Shown here piece by piece: positions 25,821-34,230 of a stretch of DNA of 39,660 bases. This DNA comes from Nitrospirota bacterium (GTDB taxonomy: Bacteria; Nitrospirota; UBA9217), in contig JAGVOT010000130.1 of NCBI GenBank assembly GCA_020052615.1, positions 1 through 39,660 on the forward strand, in the 5' to 3' direction. A program made the translations under genes and the position numbers. How positions within the stretch are numbered: the first letter of the stretch is position 1; every line of letters begins with the position of its first letter. Under the pieces are notes generated by a model, which was not told where the DNA came from, made no database searches, and saw only the letters and a list, made by a program, of their open reading frames with translations.

Positions 25821-26314
25821 TTAGATTTTACGAGGAACTAATATATGATATGGTTTATAGCTGAACTTCTTATTGAAATGCGTATTGAAAAAGAACCGCG
25901 CAATGTCGTTCACGTTAATTCCCACCTAATTCGCGCAAAAACGAATGCCGATGCCAAACGAAAAGCAAAAGAGATCGGAAAGCAAAGCTCTAATTCTTAC
26001 AAGAATACCGATGGAAAGAACATTAAGGTGCGATTTCGAGGAATTAGAGATTTATTTGAACTGCCCGAAGGGATTGAAGACGGTGCTGAAATCCTGTGGG
26101 AAGAGCATATTGGACTTACAGAGAGCAAAATCAAGTCATGGCTACGGCCTACTTCAAAGAAAAGCAAATCTCGCTGTAATATTCCCAACTATATGCCTGA
26201 AAGCGTAATGAAGGACCTTGAGAAGGCGGGCTTTGGTCGCAAAGAACTGATGCACAGATAAATCTAACAAGTCGTTCGAGTCCCGCGCGCTGCGGCGCGG
26301 GGCTCAACTCGTCG
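25821..26314 (+). mobile_element. Integron-type gene cassette (DUF4288 gene plus attC)
   Basis: The left boundary is a core site GTTAGAT (25820-25826) and the right boundary is inside GTTAATT (26314-26320), cutting after the G as integron integrases do. The cassette's own attC begins with ATCTAAC (26262-26268), the exact complement of the left core. This is the diagnostic relation expected when the cassette is circularised. It holds one short gene in the usual orientation with a minimal 5' leader. No integrase gene is in the window. Confidence 0.75.
25845..26261 (+). CDS. DUF4288-like hypothetical protein, cassette-borne
   Basis: A 138-residue protein, A+T-rich compared with its neighbours. 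The N-terminus (MIWFIAELLIEMRIEKE) and the region AKTNADAKRKAKEIGKQ followed by VRFRGIRDLFEL resemble DUF4288 proteins; that is recognition by eye. The C-terminus is basic (RPTSKKSKSRCNIPNYMPE). No signal peptide or catalytic motif is apparent; function unknown. The stop codon lies directly against the attC site, as is common in integron cassettes. Confidence 0.72.
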   Translation: MIWFIAELLIEMRIEKEPRNVVHVNSHLIRAKTNADAKRKAKEIGKQSSNSYKNTDGKNIKVRFRGIRDLFELPEGIEDGAEILWEEHIGLTESKIKSWLRPTSKKSKSRCNIPNYMPESVMKDLEKAGFGRKELMHR

Positions 26315-26320
26315 TTAATT
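26262..26320 (+). mobile_element. attC recombination site
   Basis: A 59-base imperfect palindrome. The outer cores are ATCTAAC and GTTAATT. The inner pair is GTTCGAG (26274-26280) against CTCAAC (26303-26308), which pair only if one C is left out, giving the extrahelical base typical of attC. The terminal hairpin CCCGCGC/GCGCGGG has a six-base loop. All elements of a folded attC are present and the size is the minimal type. Confidence 0.82.
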
Positions 26321-26323
26321 CCT

Positions 26324-26719
26324 ATGAAAAAGACATCCTTGATTATGATCATCGTTATTGGGTGCGTGCTCGGACTGCTGGCGTATTGTGAGCACACAGA
26401 AAATCCCACCTCATATTTCGCGACTTACAACGAGGCAAAGTCATCGGGCATAATGGACCGTGGTTGGATTCCAACGTATATTCCGCAATCTTCAACTGAA
26501 ATCAGAGAAACACATAGCATTGATACCAATCGGGTTCAAATGACCTTTAAATATTTCGTCGGAGATACAAAAGAATTAGAAAAGAACTGCACCACACAGA
26601 AGATGTCAGAGAACTTAACTCAGTATAAATGCAGCTACTTTGAGTCTGATGTCATTGTTGAGCTATTGTCCAACGGCTCCGGCAAACTAGCAAGCCAGCC
26701 CAAAGAAAAGAAGAATTAG
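26324..26719 (+). CDS. Small exported or lipoprotein-like protein of unknown function, cassette-borne
   Basis: A 131-residue protein beginning four bases after the attC site. The N-terminus has KK, a hydrophobic stretch SLIMIIVIGCVLGLLAYC and a Cys at residue 22, so it is either a lipoprotein (LAYC as a loose lipobox) or membrane-anchored. The outer part has SYFATYNEAKSSGIMDRGWIPTYIP, which I recall from small proteins often found in integron arrays, and two further Cys that could form a disulfide. Composition is A+T-rich. The precise function is unknown. Confidence 0.75.
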   Translation: MKKTSLIMIIVIGCVLGLLAYCEHTENPTSYFATYNEAKSSGIMDRGWIPTYIPQSSTEIRETHSIDTNRVQMTFKYFVGDTKELEKNCTTQKMSENLTQYKCSYFESDVIVELLSNGSGKLASQPKEKKN

Positions 26720-26799
26720 CCAACGTCTCGACATCGACTCGCCAAAAAGCGGCGAGTCAGCGCCGCGTCATACCACTTGCGTCTTTAAATAAGTTATGC
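26718..26799 (+). mobile_element. Possible second, degenerate attC-like site
   Basis: AGCCAAC (26718-26724) just after the stop and GTTATGC (26793-26799) resemble attC cores. A stem GACTCGCC/GGCGAGTC sits between. The inner arm pair with an extrahelical base is not evident and the outer cores are only partly complementary, so it may be decayed or recombined. Confidence 0.4.
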
Positions 26800-26884
26800 G
26801 TCATGTCCAGCCGCCGTATCCGGCTCTGGAAATTCGATCAAGCGGTGCTTGAACTTTTCATGTAACGTCACACAGGGAGATCTT

Positions 26885-27442
26885 ATGAGAAGGGTTGTTT
26901 TTGCGATCAATATCACCACTGACGGGTACTGCAACCACACGGACATGATTGCCGACGACGCGGTGCACGAGTACTTCACCAGGCTGCTGCGCAATGCGAA
27001 TCTCCTCCTGTTCGGCCGGAAAACATATCAACTCATGGTACCCTATTGGCCCGAAATCGCCAAAAACCAATCTGAGGATGAAGCAACCAATGAGTTCGCC
27101 CGCGTGTTCGACTCTCTCGACAAGGTCGTATTCTCCACGACATTGAAACAGGTCGAAGGAAAGAATACGAGGATCGTGCGTGCCAACCTTGCGGAAGAAG
27201 TGCTCGCGCTGAAGCAGCAGCCCGGAAAGGACATTTGCATAGGCAGTCTGAGCATTGCGTCCCAGCTTTCGGAGCGCGGTTTGATCGACGAGTATCGTTT
27301 CGTGGTCCATCCGGTTGTTGCCGGAAAAGGACCGCGGTTATTCGAAACCGTGAAGCCCCAGGACAGTCTCCGGCTTGATTTTATTGGTTTGGAAACCTTT
27401 CAATCCGGCGTCGTTGCCCTTCACTACAGAAAGCATACGTGA
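26885..27442 (+). CDS. Dihydrofolate reductase-like (RibD C-terminal) family protein
   Basis: A 185-residue RibD_C / DHFR-fold protein. [17 protein letters not shown] corresponds to the first strand and substrate loop; [42 protein letters not shown], the nucleotide-binding glycine block [35 protein letters not shown], and a terminal strand are in the family order. It probably binds NADPH; the substrate is unknown. GGGAG precedes the ATG at 26885. Such genes are frequent integron passengers, but no attC follows it here, so membership in the cassette run is unproven. Composition is intermediate. Confidence 0.87.
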   Translation: MRRVVFAINITTDGYCNHTDMIADDAVHEYFTRLLRNANLLLFGRKTYQLMVPYWPEIAKNQSEDEATNEFARVFDSLDKVVFSTTLKQVEGKNTRIVRANLAEEVLALKQQPGKDICIGSLSIASQLSERGLIDEYRFVVHPVVAGKGPRLFETVKPQDSLRLDFIGLETFQSGVVALHYRKHT

Positions 27443-27590
27443 GCCGAAACGCAAACGAAGATAGGTTGTGATCAAGAATTTACCACGACGCACCGGCTAG
27501 CCGGTCTCAAGCCGACCCCGCCCACAGCGCCCGGGTGCAGTCATCAAGTCTGCCTGAGGTCATCAATATGAATTTTGCACCGTTCAGCCG

Positions 27591-28559
27591 ATGCCGTTAA
27601 TTCCCGGATCCTCCTATCAGCCTCCGTTCCTCTTCGGCAACGGATGCCTGCAGACTGTGTATCCCTCCCTGGCGCGCAGGCTCGATGGCGATCTGTATCA
27701 GCGGGAGCGCATCTCTACGCCCGACGACGACTTCCTCGACCTCGACTGGTCGCGCATCGGGAGCCGCAAACTTGTGATCCTTTCCCATGGTCTTGAAGGT
27801 GACACCCATCGTCCCTATATGGTCGGCATGGCGAAGATGATGAACCGGGCCGGCCGGGACATCCTTGCCTGGAACTACCGCGCCTGCTCCGGGGAGATCA
27901 ACCGCCGGCTGCGGATGTATCATAACGGCTGCATCGACGACCTGGACTGCGTCGTTCAGCACGCGCTTGAGAGCGGGGCCTACGATACGGTCGCCCTGAT
28001 CGGCTTCAGTCTGGGCGGGAACCTGACCTTGATGTACCTGGGAAGCATGGGAAGCAGGCTGGACAGCCGGATACAGCGGTCGGTGGCATTTTCCGTGCCC
28101 TGCGACCTGAAGGCGGGCGCGCTGGAGCTGGCAAAGCCGAAGAACCGTCTGTACATGAAGCAGTTCCTGGTCTCGCTCCATGAAAAGATCAAAAAGAAGA
28201 TGGAGCAGATGCCCGGCGTCATCAATGACGATGGGTATGAGCGCATCAGGGACTTCAGGGGGTTTGACGACCGCTATACCGCGCCGATCAACGGTTTCAA
28301 GGACGCCGAGGATTACTGGTTCAAATGCAGCAGCGGACGATTCCTCCATGCCATCACCGTTCCGACCCTTCTGGTAAATGCATTGGACGATCCATTCCTT
28401 GCGCCGAGCTGTTATCCCGTGGTCCAGGCGGAGCAGAGCAGGCATGTGCACCTTGAAATGCCGGGTTCCGGCGGTCATGTGGGGTTCGTGCAGTTCAATG
28501 AGGACGGGAGCTACTGGTCGGAGAACCGGGCGGTGGAATTTCTGGGGCAGGTGTGGTAG
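27591..28559 (+). CDS. YheT-type alpha/beta hydrolase
   Basis: A 322-residue alpha/beta hydrolase of the YheT/ABHD1 group. The N-terminus NGCLQTVYPSLARR and the region VILSHGLEGDTHRPYMVGMAK are group hallmarks. Catalytic triad: Ser140 in GFSLGGN, Asp266 or Asp267 in NALDDPFL, and His296 in GGHVGF. Probably cytoplasmic, acting on a lipid or ester; the natural substrate is not established. The start at 27591 gives the normal length. It ends just before a dispersed repeat and is not coupled to its neighbours. Confidence 0.93.
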   Translation: MPLIPGSSYQPPFLFGNGCLQTVYPSLARRLDGDLYQRERISTPDDDFLDLDWSRIGSRKLVILSHGLEGDTHRPYMVGMAKMMNRAGRDILAWNYRACSGEINRRLRMYHNGCIDDLDCVVQHALESGAYDTVALIGFSLGGNLTLMYLGSMGSRLDSRIQRSVAFSVPCDLKAGALELAKPKNRLYMKQFLVSLHEKIKKKMEQMPGVINDDGYERIRDFRGFDDRYTAPINGFKDAEDYWFKCSSGRFLHAITVPTLLVNALDDPFLAPSCYPVVQAEQSRHVHLEMPGSGGHVGFVQFNEDGSYWSENRAVEFLGQVW

Positions 28560-28573
28560 TATGCCGCCGAAAA

Positions 28574-28690
28574 ACAATTCTGTCATCCCCGTGAAAACGG
28601 GGATCCAGTGATGATCGCTGATCTCTGGATTCCCGCCGGAGCCTGCCCCAGCAGGACGTAAGCAGGGGCGGAAATGACGGAAAGAATTCC
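28574..28690. repeat. Dispersed inverted-repeat element (dRS3-like)
   Basis: The outer ends are inverted: AATTCTGTCATCCCCG on the left, and CGTCATTTCCGC as the complement of the right. The left half has a stem CCCCGT/ACGGGG closed by a GAAA tetraloop; CCAG/CTGG repeats flank the centre; the right half has a GCCCC/GGGGC stem. The architecture matches the small GTCATTCCCG-type repeats common in many genomes. It sits directly upstream of the riboswitch. With the riboswitch it fills the 380-base gene-free stretch 28560-28940. Confidence 0.7.
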
Positions 28691-28734
28691 TTTGTTCTGG
28701 TCCAAGGAGGCCAAAGGAGCGCAGGCAACGCTCT

Positions 28735-28908
28735 CGTGAACAGTATCTGAAAACAAGGAAGTCAGGGAAGAGGAGTGAGATTCTCCCGCTGCCCCGCAGC
28801 CGTGAAGGGAACGAAAGCCCGATACCAAGCCACTGTCATGCGCAAGAGCATGATGGGAAGGCGGGCGAGTAGGATGATGCCCTAAGCCGGAAGACCTATC
28901 CAGCACCA
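28735..28908 (+). promoter_or_regulatory. Cobalamin riboswitch
   Basis: Conserved parts in order: GGGAAG with the GGAGTGAGATTCTCC stem (28765-28786 region), CTGCCCCGCAGCCGTGA, CCACTGTCATG, GGGAAGGCGGGCGAGTAGGATGATGCC, and the B12-box-like AGCCGGAAGACCTATC (28885-28900). This fits the adenosylcobalamin class closely. No intrinsic terminator is obvious before the gene, whose ribosome-binding site GAGGGAGGAG is at 28923-28932, so control is probably translational. It would lower expression of the next gene when B12 is plentiful. Confidence 0.92.
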
Positions 28909-28940
28909 CCAGGAAAATTCCCGAGGGAGGAGTTGCAACG

Positions 28941-29171
28941 ATGAACTACAAGTATTTTGTCCACCAGGAGTGCGCGTTCTATCCCTGCCATGATCTTGAA
29001 GAATGGAGGTCCTGCCTTTTCTGCTGGTGTCCGCTCTATCTTCTCGAATGCGGCGGAACGTTTACGCTCAGGAACGGCATCAAGGATTGTTCGAACTGCA
29101 TCATACCTCATGGGGAAGAAGGATACGATTACATCCTCGAAGTGGTGAAGGACAAGGTTTACTGCAGATAG
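28941..29171 (+). CDS. Cys-rich small metal-binding domain protein under B12 control
   Basis: A 76-residue protein with ten cysteines, notably CAFYPCH (residues 11-17), CLFCWCPLYLLEC, and a later CSNC. The pattern of H/C-x-Y-P-C-H followed by CLFCxCPLY matches the cysteine-rich small domain (zf-like, PF04071 as I recall it), a probable metal-binding unit. The cobalamin riboswitch immediately upstream links it to cobalt or corrinoid metabolism; a role in cobalt handling is inference. It has a strong ribosome-binding site. The MOSC gene follows after 46 bases and might share the transcript. Confidence 0.85.
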   Translation: MNYKYFVHQECAFYPCHDLEEWRSCLFCWCPLYLLECGGTFTLRNGIKDCSNCIIPHGEEGYDYILEVVKDKVYCR

Positions 29172-29217
29172 CTCCTTACAGTATATACTTTAGAAAACGC
29201 CGAAAGGATCCGCGTCA

Positions 29218-29856
29218 ATGATCGTCAATTTCCTCAACATCGGCATGGCGAAGAAAGAAAGCTTTCACGGAAAGGACTTCCTGACCGGTATGTGCAAGAA
29301 ACCGGCTGCAGGCCCGCTTCTGCTTACGAAGCTCGGATTTGAAGGCGACGGAGTAGGAGACCACAGGCATCACGGCGGTGAGGACAAGGCAGTCTGCGTG
29401 TACAGCCTGGACCACTACGCATACTGGAAGTCAGTGCTCGGCATCGAGATGCCCGGGGCGGCCTTCGGCGAGAACCTGTCGGTCGTCGGCATGAACGAGG
29501 ACGCTGTTTGTATCGGAGAGATCTATACGATCGGCACGGCGGTCGTGCAGGTGAGCCAGCCGCGCCAACCATGCGGGACGCTCGCCGCACGGTACGGCAG
29601 GAGCGATCTTGTCAAGCTTGTGGCGGATTCCGGCAGGACGGGATTCTACTTCAGGGTCCTCACGGAAGGGCAGGTGAGGGCAGGAGACGCCCTGGCCTTG
29701 ATGGAACGGGACCCCCGCGGCGTGTCCATCGCCTTTGCCAACGGCATATTTCACCATGACCGCACGAATCGCGACGGCATCGAGAAGGTCCTGGCCGTTC
29801 CCGCGCTGTCCGGGTCATGGCAGCGGTCCTTCCTGGAGCTGAAACACAGGCTCTGA
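29218..29856 (+). CDS. MOSC domain protein (YiiM-like)
   Basis: A 212-residue MOSC-fold protein. Diagnostic parts are DHRHHGGEDKAVCVY, GAAFGENLSVVG, QVSQPRQPCGTLA with the conserved Cys expected to bind molybdenum cofactor, and a C-terminal helical extension as in YiiM, the E. coli protein that reduces N-hydroxylated bases. It probably acts in detoxification or molybdenum-dependent reduction; no molybdopterin genes are near. The start at 29218 has AAAGGA about ten bases upstream. It may be cotranscribed with the B12-controlled gene. Confidence 0.92.
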   Translation: MIVNFLNIGMAKKESFHGKDFLTGMCKKPAAGPLLLTKLGFEGDGVGDHRHHGGEDKAVCVYSLDHYAYWKSVLGIEMPGAAFGENLSVVGMNEDAVCIGEIYTIGTAVVQVSQPRQPCGTLAARYGRSDLVKLVADSGRTGFYFRVLTEGQVRAGDALALMERDPRGVSIAFANGIFHHDRTNRDGIEKVLAVPALSGSWQRSFLELKHRL

Positions 29857-29943
29857 CGTCCTCGTTCTTCCCGCGTACGCCGCAAAACAGCTTGAAATCC
29901 CGGGGACATTGTGAAATAATGCAACGTCATCAGCCGTACCTGC

Positions 29944-30401
29944 ATGAAGGAGACGGTTGTGGTTCCGGCCATTCTGCTCATCATCCATGTTATCGGCGTG
30001 ATCATCTGGATCGGCGGCGTTGCCTTCGTGACGCTGGTGATCTTTCCGATGATGTACCGTACCGAGGGGTCGCTCGAGAAGGCGCTCCTGTTCCAGGGCG
30101 TGGAGCACCGGTTCTCATCGTCATCGTGGGCGGCACGGGATTCACCCTGCTCTCGGCGAAGTACGGGTTCTCCATTCTGTCCACTCAGCGCGGTCTCGGC
30201 ATTCTTATCATGCTCTTCGCCTGGACGTTCTATACGGTGGTGATCCTATCGGAGAAGAAGATATTCGGGAAGATCTTTGCGGACCCCGGGAAGATCGACA
30301 TGGACAAAGCGCTCACGATGATCAATGTCATGCATTGGGTGCTGCTCACCGTGAGCTTTTCCGCCGTTGCCGCGGGAATATGGTTCGCGCACGGGGTGTA
30401 A
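29944..30401 (+). pseudogene. Frameshifted small integral membrane protein (CopD/DUF2269-like)
   Basis: The first frame (from the ATG at 29944) encodes a membrane helix AILLIIHVIGVIIWIGGVAF and VTLVIFPMMYRTEGSLEKALLFQGVEHRF, then loses sense. A second frame, entered near 30100-30115, continues with LIVIVGGTGFTLLSAKYGFSIL, RGLGILIMLFAWTFYTVVIL and a last helix HWVLLTVSFSAVAAGIWF, ending at the TAA at 30401. Together they make one four-helix protein of about 150 residues. By comparison with the family layout as I recall it, a few residues between HRF and LIV also seem to be missing, so a small deletion or an assembly error is likely. Function unknown. Confidence 0.75.
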
Positions 30402-30427
30402 TACGGAAGCAGAACGGGGAAAGATAT

Positions 30428-31243
30428 ATGGATTTGATGTTGTTCTTCAAAGGCTTATTTCTGGGGATCGTGGAAGGAATAACCGAGTTCATCCCCGTTT
30501 CCTCCACCGGACACCTGATCCTCGCGGGCGACCTGATCGGCTTTGATGACGAAAAGGCCAAGGTGTTCGAGGTGTTCATTCAATTGGGGGCCATCCTCTC
30601 GGTCGTCTGGCTTTACCGGGAGAAGGTCATCGGCGTTCTCAAAGGGCTCACGACCCGCAAGGAGGACCGGGCTTTTTCCCTGAATATCATGCTTGCTTTT
30701 CTTCCGTCGGCGTTCGTCGGCTTGCTGGCGCACAAGGCCATCAAGGCTTACCTTTTCAATCCGATCTCCGTCGCGGGAGCTCTCATCGCAGGCGGGGTCG
30801 CGATCCTGCTGATCGAAAGAATGGACCATCGCGCTCATGTGATGGATGTCGGCAGTATCACGCCGAAACAGTCCGTCGGCACGGGATTTGCCCAGTGCCT
30901 CTCGTTGTTTCCCGGGGTTTCCCGTTCGGGGGCCACGATCATGGGAGGCCTTGTGCTCGGGTTTGACCGCAAGGTCGCGGTCGAATTTTCCTTTTTTCTC
31001 GCGATCCCCACCATGTTCGCGGCGACAGGATACGATCTGCTGAAGAACCTGCACGCGCTTTCGGCATCGGATCTTCCGCTTTTTCTCGTCGGATTCATAA
31101 CCGCATTCTTCAGCGCCCTGGTGGTCATCAGGGCATTCCTCGGGTATGTCTCAAATCACGATTTTTCATGGTTCGCCTACTATCGGATCATATTCGGCCT
31201 GATCGTCCTTGCCGCATACGGGAACAAAGGATGGACGTTCTGA
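30428..31243 (+). CDS. uppP: Undecaprenyl-diphosphatase
   Basis: Membrane phosphatase (BacA family) recycling undecaprenyl diphosphate for cell-wall synthesis; family members can confer bacitracin tolerance. It has 271 residues with about eight membrane segments. Signatures are [21 protein letters not shown] near the N-terminus and [14 protein letters not shown] in the second half, which form the active site with Glu, Ser and Arg residues. The ATG at 30428 has GGGGAAAG upstream. The ftsK ATG follows one base after its stop codon, so the two are probably coupled. Confidence 0.97.
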   Translation: MDLMLFFKGLFLGIVEGITEFIPVSSTGHLILAGDLIGFDDEKAKVFEVFIQLGAILSVVWLYREKVIGVLKGLTTRKEDRAFSLNIMLAFLPSAFVGLLAHKAIKAYLFNPISVAGALIAGGVAILLIERMDHRAHVMDVGSITPKQSVGTGFAQCLSLFPGVSRSGATIMGGLVLGFDRKVAVEFSFFLAIPTMFAATGYDLLKNLHALSASDLPLFLVGFITAFFSALVVIRAFLGYVSNHDFSWFAYYRIIFGLIVLAAYGNKGWTF

Positions 31244-31244
31244 G

Positions 31245-33446
31245 ATGGCAGTCTCAAAGACAAAACCGAAGCACGGCCATGCGATCGTCGCCCTAATCCT
31301 CTTTGCGGCGGGGCTTTTGGTCCTCATGGGACTGGTCACCTACAGCGCGTCCGACCCCTGTTTCAGCGTTGCCGGAAAAGGGGCCGAGGTCAGGAACGCC
31401 ATCGGGATCATCGGCTCCTACCTGTCCGACGCGCTCCTGAAGCTCTTCGGGCTCTGCGCCTACCTCATCCCGGTCTTCCTGTTCGCTTATGCCGCGTACT
31501 TCTCGTTCGGAGGCGAGGCCGCGCATCCCTTCCTGAAGAAGGTGGGCGGCGTCCTGTTCTTCGTCTCTCTCGCAACGCTCCTGGGGCTCCAGAGCGAGAC
31601 CATGACGCTCTTCGGCGAAGAGGTCCCTTCAGGCGGCATGCTGGGCCAGCTGTTCGTCATCCTCATGGTGAAGAGCATCTCGGTCACCGGCGCCTACATC
31701 ATCACGGTGACCAGCCTGGTGATCTCGCTGATCCTTCTTGCCCCCTTTTCGCTCCTCAGCGCCTTTGCCCTGGTCCGGCAGTTCTCTGTCGGCCTGTCGG
31801 AGAAGGTCCAGCTCCTCATTGCCATTCAGAAGGCGCGGGCCGAGAAGGCCCGCGAGGCCAGGGCGCGGCCGATCCAGCCGAAAGAGCCGCCCAGGATCGT
31901 CGCCTCCCCGCCGCCGAGGGAGCCCGGCCGGGAGCGGGAACCGAAGGAGAAGAAGGAAAAACCGCCCAAAGCGACCCAGGCCGCCTTCGAGTTCATGGAC
32001 GACGGCAAAGGCGCCTACCGGCTTCCCTCCGCGGAGCTCCTGGATCCGGTGCCGTCCACCATAAAGAAGATCTCCGAGAAGGAGATGATCGCCCAGTCCG
32101 AGCTGCTGGCGCAGAAGCTGCTGGACTTCGACATCCAGGGCCGCATCACCCAGGTCCATCCCGGCCCGGTGGTGACCATGTTCGAGTTCGAGCCCGCGCC
32201 GGGCGTGAAGGTGAGCAGGATCGTGGGCCTTTCGGACGATCTCGCGCTTTCGATGAAGGCGGCGTCGGTGCGCATCCAGTCGCCGCTGCCCGGCAAGGCC
32301 GCGGTCGGCATCGAGGTGCCGAACAATACCCGCGAGACCGTGTACTTCCGCCAGATCATCGAGTCCGCCGAATATCAGTCTCACCGCTCACGGCTCAAGG
32401 TGCCGATGGGCAAGGACATCTTCGGAGCGTCCGTGGTCTCGAACATCGAGAAGATGCCGCACCTCCTGGTCGCCGGAGCCACGGGCTCGGGCAAGAGCGT
32501 TGCCATCAACTCCATCATCCTGGCGCTCCTGTTCAATGCCAGGCCCAGCGAGGTGAAGCTCGTGCTGGTGGACCCCAAGATGCTCGAGCTGTCGCTGTAT
32601 AATGACATCCCGCACCTGCTGACGCCGGTCGTCACCCAGCCCAAGCGCGCGGCAGAGACGCTCCGGGCGCTCGTGGCCGAGATGGAGCGGCGGTACCGTA
32701 CCCTGGCCGAAAAGGGCTCCAAGAGCATTGAATCGTACAACAAGGCCGTGTCCGAGGCCGAGCGGCTGCCCTACATCGTGATCATCATCGATGAACTGGC
32801 GGACCTCATGATGACGGTGCAGCGCGAGGTGGAGGAGTCCATCATGCGCATCGCCCAGATGGCCCGTGCCGCGGGCATCCACCTCATCGTGGCGACGCAG
32901 CGGCCGAGCGTGGACGTCATCACCGGCCTCATCAAGGCGAACCTGCCGACGAGGATCTCCTTCCAGGTCTCGTCCAAGACGGATTCCCGCACGATCCTCG
33001 ACGCCAACGGCGCCGAAAACCTCCTGGGCATGGGCGACATGCTGTTCCAGCCCCCCGGCACGGCCCATCTCATCCGGGTGCACGGCTGCTTCGTATCGGA
33101 GGCCGAGATCAAGCGCGTGGTGGAGTTCATCAAGAAGCAGGGCGCGCCGAACTATGAGTTCCTGGCCCAGCGGGTCAAAGAGGTGGCCGAGGCCGCCTTT
33201 GCCGCGGAGGAGGACGACGAGCGCGACGAGGAATACCAGCGGGCCGTGGACCTGGTCCAGCAGAACGGGAAGGCCTCGACGTCCTTCCTGCAGCGCCATC
33301 TCCGCGTGGGCTACAATCGCGCGGCGCGCATGATCGAGATGATGGAGAAGGACGGCATCGTGAGCCCGGCTGACGGGGCCAAACCGCGGAAGGTGCTGGT
33401 CGGGCGGAACATGGACGGGACGGTGAGGGACCTCGATGACATCTGA
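31245..33446 (+). CDS. ftsK: DNA translocase FtsK
   Basis: Septum-anchored DNA pump that clears and aligns chromosome ends at division. 733 residues. About four membrane helices (20-185), a short basic/proline-rich linker (about 195-245, [12 protein letters not shown]), then the motor: Walker [10 protein letters not shown] (Lys417), Walker [12 protein letters not shown] (Asp516, Glu517), and [15 protein letters not shown]. The C-terminal gamma winged helix (about 660-715, [21 protein letters not shown]) reads orienting sequences. The linker is short, as in SpoIIIE-sized proteins. I prefer the ATG at 31245; the frame reaches back to 31209 inside uppP. Confidence 0.97.
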   Translation: MAVSKTKPKHGHAIVALILFAAGLLVLMGLVTYSASDPCFSVAGKGAEVRNAIGIIGSYLSDALLKLFGLCAYLIPVFLFAYAAYFSFGGEAAHPFLKKVGGVLFFVSLATLLGLQSETMTLFGEEVPSGGMLGQLFVILMVKSISVTGAYIITVTSLVISLILLAPFSLLSAFALVRQFSVGLSEKVQLLIAIQKARAEKAREARARPIQPKEPPRIVASPPPREPGREREPKEKKEKPPKATQAAFEFMDDGKGAYRLPSAELLDPVPSTIKKISEKEMIAQSELLAQKLLDFDIQGRITQVHPGPVVTMFEFEPAPGVKVSRIVGLSDDLALSMKAASVRIQSPLPGKAAVGIEVPNNTRETVYFRQIIESAEYQSHRSRLKVPMGKDIFGASVVSNIEKMPHLLVAGATGSGKSVAINSIILALLFNARPSEVKLVLVDPKMLELSLYNDIPHLLTPVVTQPKRAAETLRALVAEMERRYRTLAEKGSKSIESYNKAVSEAERLPYIVIIIDELADLMMTVQREVEESIMRIAQMARAAGIHLIVATQRPSVDVITGLIKANLPTRISFQVSSKTDSRTILDANGAENLLGMGDMLFQPPGTAHLIRVHGCFVSEAEIKRVVEFIKKQGAPNYEFLAQRVKEVAEAAFAAEEDDERDEEYQRAVDLVQQNGKASTSFLQRHLRVGYNRAARMIEMMEKDGIVSPADGAKPRKVLVGRNMDGTVRDLDDI

Positions 33447-33451
33447 GATGC

Positions 33452-33486
33452 ATTGCGGATTGCGGATTTCGGACCGCGGATTGGGA
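33452..33486. repeat. Heptamer tandem repeat, five units, at the lolA 5' end
   Basis: Units ATTGCGG (twice), ATTTCGG, ACCGCGG and ATTGGGA run without gaps, starting five bases after the ftsK stop. They lie inside the longest lolA frame and would encode its first residues if an upstream ATG were used. Confidence 0.85.
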
Positions 33487-34149
33487 AAAGCCCGTCGATC
33501 TGTTGCAACGATCGGCATCGTGTTGACCGTTGCCGTGGCCTCGGTCTCGTACGCCCTGGATTCCTCGCCTGCCGTCACCGCGCTGGCGACCCCTCCTGAC
33601 GCCGTCGCAGCCATCGAGGCGCACTATCGGGAGCTCGTGGACCTGACCGCGAAGGTCACGCAGAAAAACTACCTCAAGTCCGTGGACAAGACCCAGACAT
33701 TCGACGGGAACCTGTCCATCAAAAGACCCGGCATGCTTCGGCTCGACTACATGAACGGCCAGACCATTGTCATCGACGGCAGGGAAGCGTGGTTCTATTC
33801 TCAGAAGAGCAGCCAGGCGATCCGCCGCACCTTCAAGGACTTCGAGCAGGCCAACATTCCTGTCGCCTTCCTGCTCGGCGCCGGCACCATCCGGGAGGAC
33901 TTCGAGGTGTCCCTGCCCAAGCCGGACCAGCCCCTGATGCTGGACCTGGTCCCGAAGCGGAAGGGGGCGGCCATGAAAAAACTGCGGCTCCTGTCGGAGA
34001 AAACCGGCAGGATAACCCAGATGATCGTCTTCGACCGGTCGGGCAACACGTCGGACATCCGGTTCTTTGAAGTGAAGGAAGGCGTGGGCCTCGACGATCA
34101 GCGGTTCCGTTTCAAGGTCCCGAAGGGGACGGAAGTGATAGATCAGTGA
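33481..34149 (+). CDS. lolA: Outer-membrane lipoprotein carrier protein LolA
   Basis: Periplasmic chaperone that ferries lipoproteins from LolCDE to the outer membrane. After a signal peptide (RRSVATIGIVLTVAVASVSYA), the mature part has AIEAHYRELVDLTAKVTQK, FDGNLSIKRPGMLRLDYMNG, IVIDGREAWFYSQKSSQ, FLLGAGTI and the C-terminal strand set, in family order. Length is about 222 residues. The start is unclear: an ATG at 33436 overlaps ftsK and one at 33448 also reads through the heptamer array. The TTG at 33481 begins right where the array ends and gives a clean signal peptide; I chose it on that ground. The stop falls inside the next heptamer array. Confidence 0.9.
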   Translation: MGKARRSVATIGIVLTVAVASVSYALDSSPAVTALATPPDAVAAIEAHYRELVDLTAKVTQKNYLKSVDKTQTFDGNLSIKRPGMLRLDYMNGQTIVIDGREAWFYSQKSSQAIRRTFKDFEQANIPVAFLLGAGTIREDFEVSLPKPDQPLMLDLVPKRKGAAMKKLRLLSEKTGRITQMIVFDRSGNTSDIRFFEVKEGVGLDDQRFRFKVPKGTEVIDQ

Positions 34150-34215
34150 TTAGTCATCAGTAATTGAGCGATCAGGGACACTGCCTGAATGACCCAATGA
34201 CTGATTACCCAATTA
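34141..34215. repeat. Inverted pair of heptamer arrays between lolA and yajQ
   Basis: Left arm 34141-34175: GATCAGT, GATTAGT, CATCAGT, AATTGAG, CGATCAG. Right arm 34188-34215: AATGACC, CAATGAC, TGATTAC, CCAATTA, which is related to the left arm in the opposite orientation. The lolA stop codon (34147-34149) lies in the first arm. The yajQ ribosome-binding site begins just after the second. Confidence 0.75.
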
Positions 34216-34230
34216 CCACGGAGGCAAGCT

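Noticed and set aside
27443-27590. Third attC after the DHFR-like gene
   Set aside because: No core pair or folded arm structure was found; a GCATAC near the gene end is not enough.
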